Below, one piece after another: positions 34,113-42,722 of a DNA stretch of 64,000 nt. Every line of letters starts with the position of its first letter. The first letter of the stretch is position 1. Origin of the DNA: Leisingera aquaemixtae (lineage in GTDB: Bacteria > Pseudomonadota > Alphaproteobacteria > Rhodobacterales > Rhodobacteraceae); NCBI RefSeq assembly GCF_019801145.1, contig NZ_JAHVJQ010000001.1, positions 310,001-374,000 of the forward strand, written 5' to 3'. Under the pieces are notes generated by a model. The model was not told the origin of the DNA. It saw nothing but the letters and a program-made list of their open reading frames with translations, and ran no database searches. The position numbers were made by a program, and so were the translations under genes.

Positions 34113-34824
34113 GCCGCTGTTCCGCAAGGACGCCTATGCCCGGATGACGGATGCAACCGTGCTGGGTTATACGGAGCAGGGCGGCATCATTCTGGACCGC
34201 AGCCTGTTCTATGCCACCGGCGGCGGCCAGCCAGGGGACAGCGGCAAGCTGTTGTGGGGCGATGGGCAATGCGAAGTTGTCACAACGGTAAAGGGCGCGG
34301 AGGGGGCCATTGCGCTGATCCCCGCAGAGGGAGCAGCCCTGCCGCCTGCAGGCGCCTCCGTCACACAGGTGCTCGACTGGGACCGCCGTTATGGCCACAT
34401 GCGCGTTCACACCGCCCTGCACCTTCTGTCGGTGGTGATCCCGCTGGAGGTCACGGGCGGTTCAATCGGCGCAGAGAAGGGCCGGCTGGATTTTAACATG
34501 CCGGACGCGCCGAAAGACAAACAGGTGCTGCAGGACCAGCTGCAGGCGCTCATCGACCGCGATCTGGAAGTGACCGAGGACTGGATCACGGACGCGGAAC
34601 TCGATGCGAATCCGCAGCTCGTGAAGACCATGTCGGTGTCGCCGCCGCGCGGGGCAGGGCAGGTGCGGCTGGTCCGCATCGGTTCTCCGGACGAACAGAT
34701 CGACCTGCAGCCCTGCGGCGGCACCCATGTCCGGCGCACCGGTGAAATCGGCAGGATCCGTCTGGGCAAGGTGGAGAAAAAGGGCAAGCAGAACCGCCGA
34801 GTCTACCTGCACTTGGAGGTCTGA
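34093..34824 (+). CDS. Alanyl-tRNA editing protein AlaX
   Basis: Free-standing editing enzyme of 243 residues that hydrolyses Ser or Gly wrongly attached to tRNA-Ala. It has the four zinc-ligand positions of the AlaRS editing domain: HTALH near residue 100 and CGGTH near 213. GGGQPGDSG, typical of the N-terminal strand, and GRIRLGKVEKKGKQNRRVYL at the C-terminus are also present. The chosen ATG at 34093 is six bases after AGGGAG; ATGs at 34087 and 34099 are alternatives. It overlaps the end of the channel gene by 20 bases. Confidence 0.92.
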   Translation: MVMPTSEPLFRKDAYARMTDATVLGYTEQGGIILDRSLFYATGGGQPGDSGKLLWGDGQCEVVTTVKGAEGAIALIPAEGAALPPAGASVTQVLDWDRRYGHMRVHTALHLLSVVIPLEVTGGSIGAEKGRLDFNMPDAPKDKQVLQDQLQALIDRDLEVTEDWITDAELDANPQLVKTMSVSPPRGAGQVRLVRIGSPDEQIDLQPCGGTHVRRTGEIGRIRLGKVEKKGKQNRRVYLHLEV

Positions 34825-34826
34825 AA

Positions 34827-34853
34827 AAGAATTCGGGGCAGAGCGAATTTTTT
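34827..34853 (+). terminator. Terminator after alaX
   Basis: Stem AATTCG/CGAATT extended by A-T pairs, eight-base loop, then TTTT. Confidence 0.65.
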
Positions 34854-34905
34854 GCCGTTTCAGGCCTTGCAATTCCCCTGCCGATCCTTCAAAAGCCCCC
34901 TCAAC

Positions 34906-34995
34906 GGAGAGGTGGCCGAGTGGTCGAAGGCGCACGCCTGGAAAGTGTGTAGGCGGGAAACCGTCTCCAGGGTTCGAATCCCTGTCTCTCCGCCA
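34906..34995 (+). tRNA. tRNA-Ser (anticodon GGA)
   Basis: Ninety-base class II tRNA. The acceptor stem GGAGAGG pairs with TCTCTCC (one G-U), the anticodon GGA is at 34940-34942 in loop CTGGAAA, a long variable arm follows, the T-arm is CAGGGTTCGAATCCCTG, and CCA is encoded. It reads UCC and UCU codons. Confidence 0.97.
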
Positions 34996-35953
34996 TAATC
35001 ATCACAAGTTGCCAAGACAAAGTCCTGAAAGGGCCGCATTTCTGCCTGTGTTCAGACGACCGCGTCGGATGTATCCCGGCAGCTGTCGGACAGCTTTCTG
35101 TCTGTTTCCAGGGTGTGCCGCCTCAGCTTCACAGAAAGGGAGTCGGCTCCAGGCCAGCCGCATATCCCGCTGGCAAGCAAGTTGCGGGACGCTGTCTCCG
35201 AGGGGCGAGGCTCTCCGGCGCTTACCCGCGGTAAGATGCGGATTTGATTAAACTTGGTGAAAGTAACGGCTTGCCCGCGGTGCTGCCGGGAAGGCCCGTA
35301 AACCGTGTTGATTCGAGCGCGCTCGCGGAAACTTGCAGGGCTGGCCGGAAACAAAACCTTCATAAGCCGGTGATTGGTGGCTTCAGCGGCACCTTTTGCA
35401 GGTTGAAACCGGATCATTGCGGCCGTGGTCGGCTGCACGGGCGCGAATAGCGCGGGTTTCGGATATGGAAACAAAACCGGCTCCGGTTTCGCGGGTAAAT
35501 AGCGATTTTGGCATGTTTTTCTGACTTGGGGCCGCCTATGTTGCTGCAAACTGGAAACAATAGCGGCGGCGCAGGAGCCGGATTTACGGCATGCTCAAAT
35601 CCGCCTTGCAGAATGTGCACTTTTTTAGGCAATTTTTTGGCTTTGTAGGCCGCTATACCTAAAGTATGCATGGATTAGCCCATTGGGGGGGCAAGTTTTG
35701 TAAGCTGCTGGAAAGTGGTGGACTGCTAAAATTTTATTCAAGCGGCTTTGCCGCGATGCGAGCACTCCACCGTATCTGAAAGCTTCTGCATTCCGGCTGC
35801 GTGCTGCGTCAGCACGCAAACCAGGGCGCTTGCGCGTTCTGGCCCTCTTCCTGCACGGGCTGGTGAATTTTGATTGCGGCATCCCGCAAGGCGTGAGGCT
35901 GCCCGGCTGGCCCGAAAGACGGGGCTCGGGTCCAAACCGGTGAGGAGAGGGTA
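34996..35953. other. Non-coding stretch after tRNA-Ser
   Basis: Almost 960 bases without a gene I can support. Base composition is more AT-rich from about 35450 to 35750. The short sequence GGAAACAAAACC occurs twice, at 35347 and 35467, and a partial third copy (GGAAACAA) at 35553. A small hairpin (GCGGC/GCCGC) lies around 35740-35753, upstream of the RTX-Hint gene, whose promoter is probably in this part. The one longer open frame on the minus strand (35052-35549) has no ribosome-binding site or recognisable motif. No integrase or duplicated tRNA end was found. Confidence 0.5.
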
Positions 35954-37621
35954 ATGACGAATAAGAACGAAGAGCCGAAACAAGGGCTTGATGGCATTGT
36001 TGAGGGCACTTCCGGTGATGACCGGATTGATGCGGCCTACACCGGTGACCCCGAAGGCGACATGGTCGACAATGGCGATGCCATCGACCCGGCTGCGGGG
36101 CCGGACGACGACTTTATCATTGCCGGCGACGGCGATGATACCGTGCGTGCCGGTGCGGGGAATGACACCGTCAAAGCCGGCGGCGGCTCTGATTGCGTGG
36201 ACGGCGGTGATGGCGACGACGTGATCAACACCACGCATTCCGGAACGCCGCTGCCGGACCGCGGGTTCCCGGGCTATACCGGGACCGATCCGGACATTCC
36301 GTACATTCCGGCGGACCCCGATCCCTACGACGACATGGACACTGTCTTTGGCGGGGCCGGCAACGACACCATCTTCACCGGCGACGATGCCGACCTGCTG
36401 GACGGCGGCGAAGGCCGGGACGTTCTTGACGGGGGCATCGACGACGACACCATCCTGGGCGGCGGCGGCAACGATGTGCTGATCGGCAGCGAAGGTTCCG
36501 ACGTCCTGGACGGCGGCGAAGGCAATGACATCATCTTCGGCGGGCTGGATCCGAGCTTTGATGACGGGTTGAACATTACCGATGATGGCGGCGACGGGCG
36601 TCCGGCGGACCCCGATCCTACCAACGGGATGGACACGATCTATGGCGGCGCCGGCAATGACGTGATCTATGGCCAGGACGACGACGACGAGATCTATGGC
36701 GGCACCGGTAATGACACCATTGACGCGGGCATCGATGACGACCTGGTCGAGGGCGGCTCCGGCAACGATGTGATCACCGGCGGCCACGGTGCCGATACCC
36801 TGTCAGGCGGCGATGACCGCGATACCTTTATCGGCGGCACCGACGGCGACGTCGTTGACGGCGGCTCGGGCGGTGACGATTTCGATACCCTGGATCTGTC
36901 CGGCTCGGGCCCGTTTGAATTGACCGGCGTGACCGTGGATCCGGATGGCAACAGCCTGTCGGGCACTGTCAACTTCCTCGACGGGGATGGCGAGGTTACC
37001 GGATCGATGACCTTTGGCGAGATCGAGCAGATCATTCCCTGCTTCACGCCGGGCACGCTGATCGCCACGCCGCTGGGCGAACGCCGGGTTGAGGATTTGC
37101 AGGCCGGCGACCGGGTGATCACCCGCGACAATGGCATTCAGGAGATCCGCTGGGTTGGCATCCGAACACTGGAAGGCGCTGATATGAAAGGCCGTGCGCA
37201 TCTTCAGCCGGTGCTGATCCGCCAGGGCGCCTTGGGCAACGGTTTGCCGGAACGGGACATGATGGTCAGCCCGAACCACCGGGTGCTGGTCGCTAACGAC
37301 AAGACAGCGCTTTACTTCGAGGACCGCGAGGTTCTGGTCGCAGCCAAGCATCTGACCGGCCTGGCCGGCGTGGACGTGGTGGAGCTTGCCAGCGTCACCT
37401 ACATCCACTTCATGTTCGACCAGCATGAGGTTGTGCTGTCCGACGGGGCCTGGACCGAGAGCTTCCAGCCCGGCGACCAGTCCCTGCGCGGGCTGGACAA
37501 CGCGCAGCGCAACGAACTGTTCGAGCTGTTCCCGGAGCTGAAATCGCAAAAGGGCCGCGAGGGCTATACCGCGGCGCGCCGGTCGCTGCGTAAACACGAG
37601 GCGCATCTGCTCGTGCACTGA
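35954..37621 (+). CDS. RTX-repeat protein with C-terminal Hint domain
   Basis: Acidic protein of 555 residues. Residues 1-310 carry many calcium-binding nonapeptide repeats (GGAGNDTI, GGEGNDII, GGTGNDTI and others). After a short linker, Cys363 opens a Hint domain of the Hedgehog/intein type: CFTPGTLIATPLGERRVEDL, then GDRVITRDNGIQEIRWVG and SPNHRVLVANDKTALYF. No signal peptide is present; RTX proteins usually leave by type I secretion, and no such exporter is adjacent. The Hint part might cleave or ligate the chain, but activity is not shown. GAGGAGAGGG precedes the ATG. Two in-frame modules of 98 residues in the repeat region are duplicates. Confidence 0.9.
   Translation: MTNKNEEPKQGLDGIVEGTSGDDRIDAAYTGDPEGDMVDNGDAIDPAAGPDDDFIIAGDGDDTVRAGAGNDTVKAGGGSDCVDGGDGDDVINTTHSGTPLPDRGFPGYTGTDPDIPYIPADPDPYDDMDTVFGGAGNDTIFTGDDADLLDGGEGRDVLDGGIDDDTILGGGGNDVLIGSEGSDVLDGGEGNDIIFGGLDPSFDDGLNITDDGGDGRPADPDPTNGMDTIYGGAGNDVIYGQDDDDEIYGGTGNDTIDAGIDDDLVEGGSGNDVITGGHGADTLSGGDDRDTFIGGTDGDVVDGGSGGDDFDTLDLSGSGPFELTGVTVDPDGNSLSGTVNFLDGDGEVTGSMTFGEIEQIIPCFTPGTLIATPLGERRVEDLQAGDRVITRDNGIQEIRWVGIRTLEGADMKGRAHLQPVLIRQGALGNGLPERDMMVSPNHRVLVANDKTALYFEDREVLVAAKHLTGLAGVDVVELASVTYIHFMFDQHEVVLSDGAWTESFQPGDQSLRGLDNAQRNELFELFPELKSQKGREGYTAARRSLRKHEAHLLVH
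36311..36850 (+). repeat. Internal duplication in the RTX region
   Basis: Two modules start at 36311 and 36605, exactly 294 bases (98 codons) apart. Both begin ADPDP, then MDT..GGAGND, and continue through similar GIDDD and GGxGND units. Confidence 0.75.
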
Positions 37622-37671
37622 TGGGTGCAGCTGCCGTTTGGGGGAAAACGGTGGACAAGGGCGAAGCGCAG

Positions 37672-37698
37672 GAAGGCAGGGCCTTGTGCCCTGCCTTC
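37672..37698. terminator. Convergent terminator between the RTX-Hint and mocA-like genes
   Basis: Perfect eleven-pair stem GAAGGCAGGGC/GCCCTGCCTTC with loop CTTGT; symmetric, so usable on both strands. Confidence 0.8.
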
Positions 37699-37716
37699 TC
37701 TGCGATTGCGGAGGGC

Positions 37717-38295
37717 TCAGCGGTTGCGCCAGGCGGCCCAGTCCTCCGGCGTGTCCAGATCCGTAACAGCGTGGCTGCCGGGCAGCGTGATGCTCTGCAC
37801 CTCTTCCGTTTTCAGGATGCGGCGTGCGCCTAGATCCCCCTTCAACGATTTCAACCCAGCAAAGCAGCGTTGCGGAAACAGCACCGGGTGGCCGGGCGTG
37901 CCGTCCTCCGCCGCTGCGCGCAGGATCGGGCTGTCCTGGCCGTGGAATTGCGCAGCGATATGCCGCAGATCGCGGGTCTCAATTTCCGGCATGTCTGCGG
38001 GCAGGATCATCACCGCTTGTATTCCTTCCGGCAGGGCGGCGGTGCCTGCGCGGATCGAGGCAGCCATGCCCTCGGCGGCATCCGGCACCGGGACACGTAT
38101 TGCGCCGCAGGCAGCCGCTGCGCGCGGATGGGCGGTGCTGGGCAGGGTCACATAGACCGGCAGCCCGGTCAGCGCGGCGCGGCGGCACATCAGGGTGAGC
38201 AGGGGCTGTCCCTCCACGTCCTCCATCAGCTTGTCGCGGCCCCGCATCCGCGAGGAGGCGCCGGCGGCGAGCAGGAGAATGGCGATGGCGGTCAT
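37717..38295 (-). CDS. MocA-like nucleotidyltransferase
   Basis: Protein of 192 residues of the MobA/MocA type (NTP_transf_3). The N-terminal nucleotide loop is ILLLAAGASSRMRGRDKLMEDVEG. Asp in MILPADMPEIET is the likely metal ligand, and GTPGHPVLFPQRCF and GDLGARRIL are typical of MocA and related cytidylyltransferases that finish molybdenum cofactors. No molybdoenzyme gene is near, so the exact role is uncertain. The start lacks a strong ribosome-binding site. Confidence 0.82.
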   Translation of the reverse strand: MTAIAILLLAAGASSRMRGRDKLMEDVEGQPLLTLMCRRAALTGLPVYVTLPSTAHPRAAAACGAIRVPVPDAAEGMAASIRAGTAALPEGIQAVMILPADMPEIETRDLRHIAAQFHGQDSPILRAAAEDGTPGHPVLFPQRCFAGLKSLKGDLGARRILKTEEVQSITLPGSHAVTDLDTPEDWAAWRNR

Positions 38296-38333
38296 GATTT
38301 TTCGAACCTCGGCGCTGTGCCGGGATGATGGAT

Positions 38334-38360
38334 GCCTCCGGCGGGGATATTTTTAGCCAG
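38334..38360 (+). repeat. Dispersed intergenic motif, copy 3
   Basis: GGCGGGGATATTTTTAGCCA followed by GAACAA, upstream of the mocA-like gene. It shares the GGGATATT...GCCAGA core with the copies at 20901 and 55924. Confidence 0.5.
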
Positions 38361-38406
38361 AACAAGAGACGGATCCAGCGAAAGCCGTATAGGTCAGTAA
38401 GGATGA

Positions 38407-38434
38407 CCGAATGTTTCGCGCACGAAACATTCGG
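38407..38434. promoter_or_regulatory. Perfect 12-base inverted repeat
   Basis: CCGAATGTTTCG and CGAAACATTCGG separated by CGCA. It lies between the stop of the dimethylglycine dehydrogenase-like gene and the start of the mocA-like gene (both on the minus strand), 112 bases upstream of the latter. It could be an operator or a mobile palindrome. Confidence 0.5.
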
Positions 38435-38505
38435 GTATGGGGGCTGACGTTTGTCTTGCGTAAGTTCCGCGGCGTCAGCGAGCGGTGCCTTGGCAACAGG
38501 GCGGG

Positions 38506-38530
38506 TTCAGGTCAGGCGGGCTGACCTGAA
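38506..38530 (-). terminator. Hairpin after the dimethylglycine dehydrogenase-like gene
   Basis: Perfect ten-pair stem TTCAGGTCAG/CTGACCTGAA with a five-base loop, about 20 bases after the stop. It has no U-tract on the minus strand, so it may stabilise the transcript rather than end it. Confidence 0.45.
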
Positions 38531-38548
38531 TCCGGTGTGTTTTTTAGC

Positions 38549-40966
38549 TTAGCCGCGCATCCGGGCGCCGTCGGCATCGAACAGCGGCTCGGTGATCAGC
38601 CGGGCCTTGTACATCTTGCCGAGGATTTCGATTTCCACTTCCAGGCCTTCAGTGGCTTTCTCCGTGGGGACAAACCCCAGCGCGATGGATTTCTGCGCGT
38701 GGTGCGAGTAGCCGCCGGAAGTGCAGAAACCCACGACAGCGCCGTCTAGCCAGATCGGCTCGTAGGCCACCACATCGGCGTCTTCCGCCTCGACCTCAAA
38801 GGCGCAGAGCTGGCGGGCAGGGCCAGCGTCGTGTTCAGCCTCTGCGGCGGCGCGGCCAATGAAATCAACGGGTTTCTTGAAGGAGATGAAGCGGTCCAGC
38901 CCGGTCTCCGCCGCTGTGTAATCGGGCGAGAACTCGCGCAGCCAGGAGCCGAAGAACTTGTCGAGCCGCAGCGACATCATTGCCCGCATGCCAAACGGCT
39001 TCATTCCATGTTCTTGACCAGCAGACCAAAGGCTGTCCCACAGGGACCGCTGGCTGGGCAGGTCGCAGTAGATCTCGTAGCCCAGATCGCCGGTGTAGCT
39101 GACGCGCTGCACGATGCAGTCGGCCATGCCCACGGTCAGGCGGCGCACGTCCATGAAGCGCATATCCGAGATGTTCTGCCGGGTGCAGGCCTGCAGCACC
39201 TCGCGTGCCTTGGGGCCTGCGATCTGGAAGCCGTTGCGGGTGTCGGAGATGTTTTCGAGGTGAACGCCCTCGTCCAGGTTCTGCAGGAACCAGCGCATGT
39301 GGTAGGCCTGCGAGCCGTAAGAGGCGGTGAGCTGGAATTCCTGTTCCGACAGGCAGGAGATGGTGAAGTCGCCGATCAGGCGGCCCCTGGGCGAGAGCAT
39401 CGGTGTCAGCGACAGGCGGCCCGGCTGCGGCACCCGGCCTGCCATGATGCGGTCGAGCCAGGCGCGGGCGCCGGCGCCCTTGACCAGGTATTTGCCGAAG
39501 TTGTGGACCTCGTTGATGCCGACGTTTTCGCGCACGGCTTTGACTTCGCGCGCGGTGGCCTCAAAGGCGTTGGAGCGGCGGAATGAGGGGGTTTCATAGC
39601 GGGGTTCGTTCCCTTCCGCGAAGTAGTTCGGAACTTCCATGCCGTATTGCGCGCCCCAGACCGCGCCTATGCCATCGAAAATGTCGTACATCGGTGTGGT
39701 GCGGAACGGGCGGGCCGCGGGCAGTTCCTCGTTCGGGTAGGCGATGGAGAAGCGTTTTTGATAGTTTTCAATGACTTTGGGCCGTGTGTAGCCCGGGGTT
39801 ATCCAGTCACCGAAGCGGGCGCAGTCCATCGCGAAGGTGTCGCGCTCGCATTCGCCCTCGACCATCCACTGGGCCAGCATCAGGCCGACGCCGCCGCCCT
39901 GGGAGAAGCCGGCCATGACGGCGCAGGCGGACCAGTAGTTGCGCATGCCGGGCACCGGGCCGACCAGCGGGTTGCCGTCGGGGGCAAAGGTGAAGGGGCC
40001 GTGGATCACGGATTTGACGCCTGCGGCCTCCAGCGCCGGGAAGCGTTTGTAGGCAAAGGCGATGGAATCCTCGATCTTGTCGAAGTCATCGGGCAAGAGT
40101 TCATGGCCGAAATCCCACGGCGTGCCGTCCACCGCCCAGGGTTTGCAGGGCTGTTCGTAGAAACCGATGCAGAGGCCGCGGCCCTCTTGCCGCAGGTAGC
40201 TTTCGCCGGCCGGGTCCATCACATGCGGGTGCTCGCCGCCGCCGTCGATGATCTCGGCGATCATCGGCACCTCGTCGGTGACGATATACTGGTGTTCCAT
40301 CGGGTGCAGCGGGAAGTAGACGCCGGCCATGGCACCGACCTCGCGCGCCCAGAGGCCGCCTGCGTTGACGACGTGTTCGGCGTGGATGGTGCCCTTGTTC
40401 GTCACCACGTCCCAGGTGCCGTCCGGGCGCTGGTTGGTCTCGATCACCTTGCAGTGAGTCTCAATCGTGGCGCCGCCCATACGCGCGGCCTTGGCGTAGG
40501 CGTGGGTGGTGCCGGAAGGGTCGAGGTGGCCGTCGAGCGGGTCATACAACCCGCCGATGATGCCTTCGACATTGGTGACAGGGGCGATCTTCTTGATCTC
40601 CTCGGGGGAGACGATCTCTGTCTCCAGGCCCATGAAGCGGTGCTTGGCGCGTTCGGCCTTCAGCATGTCGAAGCGTTCCTGGGTCTCGGCCAGGGTGACG
40701 CCGCCGACGTGGTGGAGGCCGCAGGACATGCCGGTGATCGCTTCCAGCTCCTTATACAGCTTGATGGTGTAGCCCTGCAGCGCCGCCATGTTGGTGTCGC
40801 CGTTCAGCGTATGGAAACCGCCCGCCGCGTGCCAGGTGGAGCCGCTGGTCAGCTCCGAGCGTTCGATCAGCATGACATCGGACCAGCCGAGCTTGGTCAG
40901 GTGGTAGAGGACAGAGCAGCCGACGACGCCGCCGCCGATCACTGCCACGCGGGTGGTGGTTTTCAT
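38549..40966 (-). CDS. Dimethylglycine/sarcosine dehydrogenase-like flavoenzyme with GcvT domain
   Basis: Enzyme of 805 residues. The N-terminal FAD domain has the dinucleotide loop VAVIGGGVVGCSVLYHL and SGSTWHAAGG, where the His is the usual covalent FAD attachment point. The GGG..GLMLAQWMVEG segment follows. From about 430 onward is a GcvT-like folate-binding domain (SLTPMLSPRGRLIGDFTISCL, SYTGDLGYEIYC, GLDRFISFKKPVDFIGR). Such enzymes oxidatively demethylate dimethylglycine, sarcosine or related amines and pass the carbon to tetrahydrofolate. The exact substrate cannot be told. The start at MKTTTRVAV has GGGAGG upstream; the longer frame to 41038 is not used. Confidence 0.9.
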   Translation of the reverse strand: MKTTTRVAVIGGGVVGCSVLYHLTKLGWSDVMLIERSELTSGSTWHAAGGFHTLNGDTNMAALQGYTIKLYKELEAITGMSCGLHHVGGVTLAETQERFDMLKAERAKHRFMGLETEIVSPEEIKKIAPVTNVEGIIGGLYDPLDGHLDPSGTTHAYAKAARMGGATIETHCKVIETNQRPDGTWDVVTNKGTIHAEHVVNAGGLWAREVGAMAGVYFPLHPMEHQYIVTDEVPMIAEIIDGGGEHPHVMDPAGESYLRQEGRGLCIGFYEQPCKPWAVDGTPWDFGHELLPDDFDKIEDSIAFAYKRFPALEAAGVKSVIHGPFTFAPDGNPLVGPVPGMRNYWSACAVMAGFSQGGGVGLMLAQWMVEGECERDTFAMDCARFGDWITPGYTRPKVIENYQKRFSIAYPNEELPAARPFRTTPMYDIFDGIGAVWGAQYGMEVPNYFAEGNEPRYETPSFRRSNAFEATAREVKAVRENVGINEVHNFGKYLVKGAGARAWLDRIMAGRVPQPGRLSLTPMLSPRGRLIGDFTISCLSEQEFQLTASYGSQAYHMRWFLQNLDEGVHLENISDTRNGFQIAGPKAREVLQACTRQNISDMRFMDVRRLTVGMADCIVQRVSYTGDLGYEIYCDLPSQRSLWDSLWSAGQEHGMKPFGMRAMMSLRLDKFFGSWLREFSPDYTAAETGLDRFISFKKPVDFIGRAAAEAEHDAGPARQLCAFEVEAEDADVVAYEPIWLDGAVVGFCTSGGYSHHAQKSIALGFVPTEKATEGLEVEIEILGKMYKARLITEPLFDADGARMRG

Positions 40967-41074
40967 GTGGGCCTCCCTGAATAGGTGTTTCCCGCATTCT
41001 GTACAGAAGTGAACAGTAGTCCAGAAGAAAAACGGCATGGCGTGCCGCTTCCAGGCCGTCTGCGCCGCCTAGGG

Positions 41075-42709
41075 CTATTCAGAGGTGCGGAAGCGGCTGT
41101 TCTGGATGAGGAAAATCGCCGTCAGGGGGGCGGCGAGGAGAATGACGCCGACAGTGATCAAGAGCATGCCGAGCTGTGAATAGTCGGCAGGGGTGGTGAC
41201 AGCACCTGCCGAATCTGTGACTTCGCGGGTCACCACAAAGATCTCGTTCAGGTATTTGGTGCCGAGGCTGGAGGCCGAAAGCGCCAGGTTGGTGAAGGAG
41301 GCCATGACCGCAAAAAAGGTGGCTTTGAGCCCCGAGGGCGCGTTGCGGGCGATCCAGGCGAGCATCGGGATCATCGCGACCTGGCCGAGCGGCGATTCCA
41401 CCGCGGTGTCGACGATGGCGATGAAGCGGGCATCGACCACGCCGCCGGTCATCGCTGCGGTCCAGTGGTGGGCGCCGTAGTAAAGCGCGATGTTGGGCAG
41501 GCTGAGGACGGCCTCGGTGATTGCCAGAAAGGCGACGATCCAGGCAATCGGGCGGCTGGCCATCATCGGGCGGAAGATCAGCATGCCGGCCAGCGTCAGC
41601 AGCGAGGTGATGAGGGACAGGACCGACAGGAACTGCTGGTCAAATCCCAGGACGTCGATTTCGAACCAGGTGGCGCCGGGGCCGCGGAGCGGTGTGGCGC
41701 GGTAGACGAAGATGATGATGGCGGTGCCAATGAGGGCGCGGGCATGATCAGCTGGCAGCACCGCAACAAGCTGGCGCATCAGGAGCAGCACGATGGCCAT
41801 GGACCCGGCAAAGACGATTTCCTGCGAGTAGGGCACCTCGCCGAGGCCCACGGCCAGCGACAGCGCCACAAAGGCGCCTCCGCCGATGAAATACCAGTGG
41901 TTCGGGGTGATCGGGTCGCGGGGCGGTTCGAGCCGGGTGCGGATTTCGGTTTCGTCTACACCTGCGCGGCGCAGCCGGACAGTGTTGCGCCATTTCTGCC
42001 AGATCGCCAGCGCCACACCGGACAGTGAAATCACCGGGATCAGCAGCGCGAGGGTGAACACAAAGCCGTAAAGTGCGCCTTTCTCGGCTTGCGGCAGGGC
42101 ATCGGCGCCGTCAAACAGGGCGACATTCAGCGCGGCCGCTGCGCTGGAGCCGCCGATCAGAACGAAGCGGCCGAATGTCTGCATGGTCGTGTGGAGGGAC
42201 TTGGTCTCAGCCTCGGGCAGGGGATTGCCGCGGTCGTCAGCATGCGGCACTGCCTCTACCGACATCGCATCTGCCACCACGTCTTGCAGCACGAAGCCGC
42301 AAGGGGCCAGCAAGGCGGACGTGACGTACCAGGCATTGAGCGGCATCAGCGCGCCCATCATATCCGGGTGCAGAACGATGGCGGCCAGAATGGCGTAGCT
42401 GGCGGCCATCAACGCCGCGCCCGCGAGGATCAGCAGGTATTTCCAGCGCCAGATCAGGTCGACCAGATGGCCCAGCGGCATCTTCAGCGCCCAGGGCAGC
42501 CCGACCCAGAACGCCAGCCCGGCCAGAAAGGCGGCGGAGAGGTCGAGGTATTCCTTGACGAAAAAGGACGCGGCAACGGTGCTGATGCCCTGCGCGCCAT
42601 AGGCGAAATAGATCAGGAGTGGCGGCAGAAAGGACCAGCGCAGCTGGCGGAACAACTCCAGCACAATGCTGTCGAACCAGCCCCAGGCCAGTACTGCTGC
42701 ACGGGTCAT
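41075..42709 (-). CDS. MFS transporter of the folate/biopterin (BT1) type
   Basis: Inner-membrane protein of 544 residues with 12-14 hydrophobic segments. The N-terminal region (SFLPPLLIYFAYGAQGISTVAASFFVKEYLDLS) and the WALKMPLGHLVDLIWRWKYLLI and VLQDVVADAMSVEAVP segments resemble the BT1/FBT family of folate-biopterin carriers. The start is the ATG at 42709, five bases after AGGGAG; a GTG two codons earlier overlaps that site. It lies 13 bases after the CorC-type gene and is likely co-transcribed with it. The substrate is unproven; the neighbouring folate-dependent flavoenzyme makes a folate compound attractive, by inference. Confidence 0.75.
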   Translation of the reverse strand: MTRAAVLAWGWFDSIVLELFRQLRWSFLPPLLIYFAYGAQGISTVAASFFVKEYLDLSAAFLAGLAFWVGLPWALKMPLGHLVDLIWRWKYLLILAGAALMAASYAILAAIVLHPDMMGALMPLNAWYVTSALLAPCGFVLQDVVADAMSVEAVPHADDRGNPLPEAETKSLHTTMQTFGRFVLIGGSSAAAALNVALFDGADALPQAEKGALYGFVFTLALLIPVISLSGVALAIWQKWRNTVRLRRAGVDETEIRTRLEPPRDPITPNHWYFIGGGAFVALSLAVGLGEVPYSQEIVFAGSMAIVLLLMRQLVAVLPADHARALIGTAIIIFVYRATPLRGPGATWFEIDVLGFDQQFLSVLSLITSLLTLAGMLIFRPMMASRPIAWIVAFLAITEAVLSLPNIALYYGAHHWTAAMTGGVVDARFIAIVDTAVESPLGQVAMIPMLAWIARNAPSGLKATFFAVMASFTNLALSASSLGTKYLNEIFVVTREVTDSAGAVTTPADYSQLGMLLITVGVILLAAPLTAIFLIQNSRFRTSE

Positions 42710-42722
42710 GAGCACTCCCTGG

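Noticed and set aside
34906-34995. tRNA-Ser as an integration site for a mobile element
   Set aside because: No integrase, no repeated tRNA 3' end and no foreign genes follow; XerD at 44117 is the chromosomal enzyme.
35052-35549. Open frame of 165 codons on the minus strand in the gap after tRNA-Ser
   Set aside because: Composition unlike neighbouring proteins, no ribosome-binding site, no motif.
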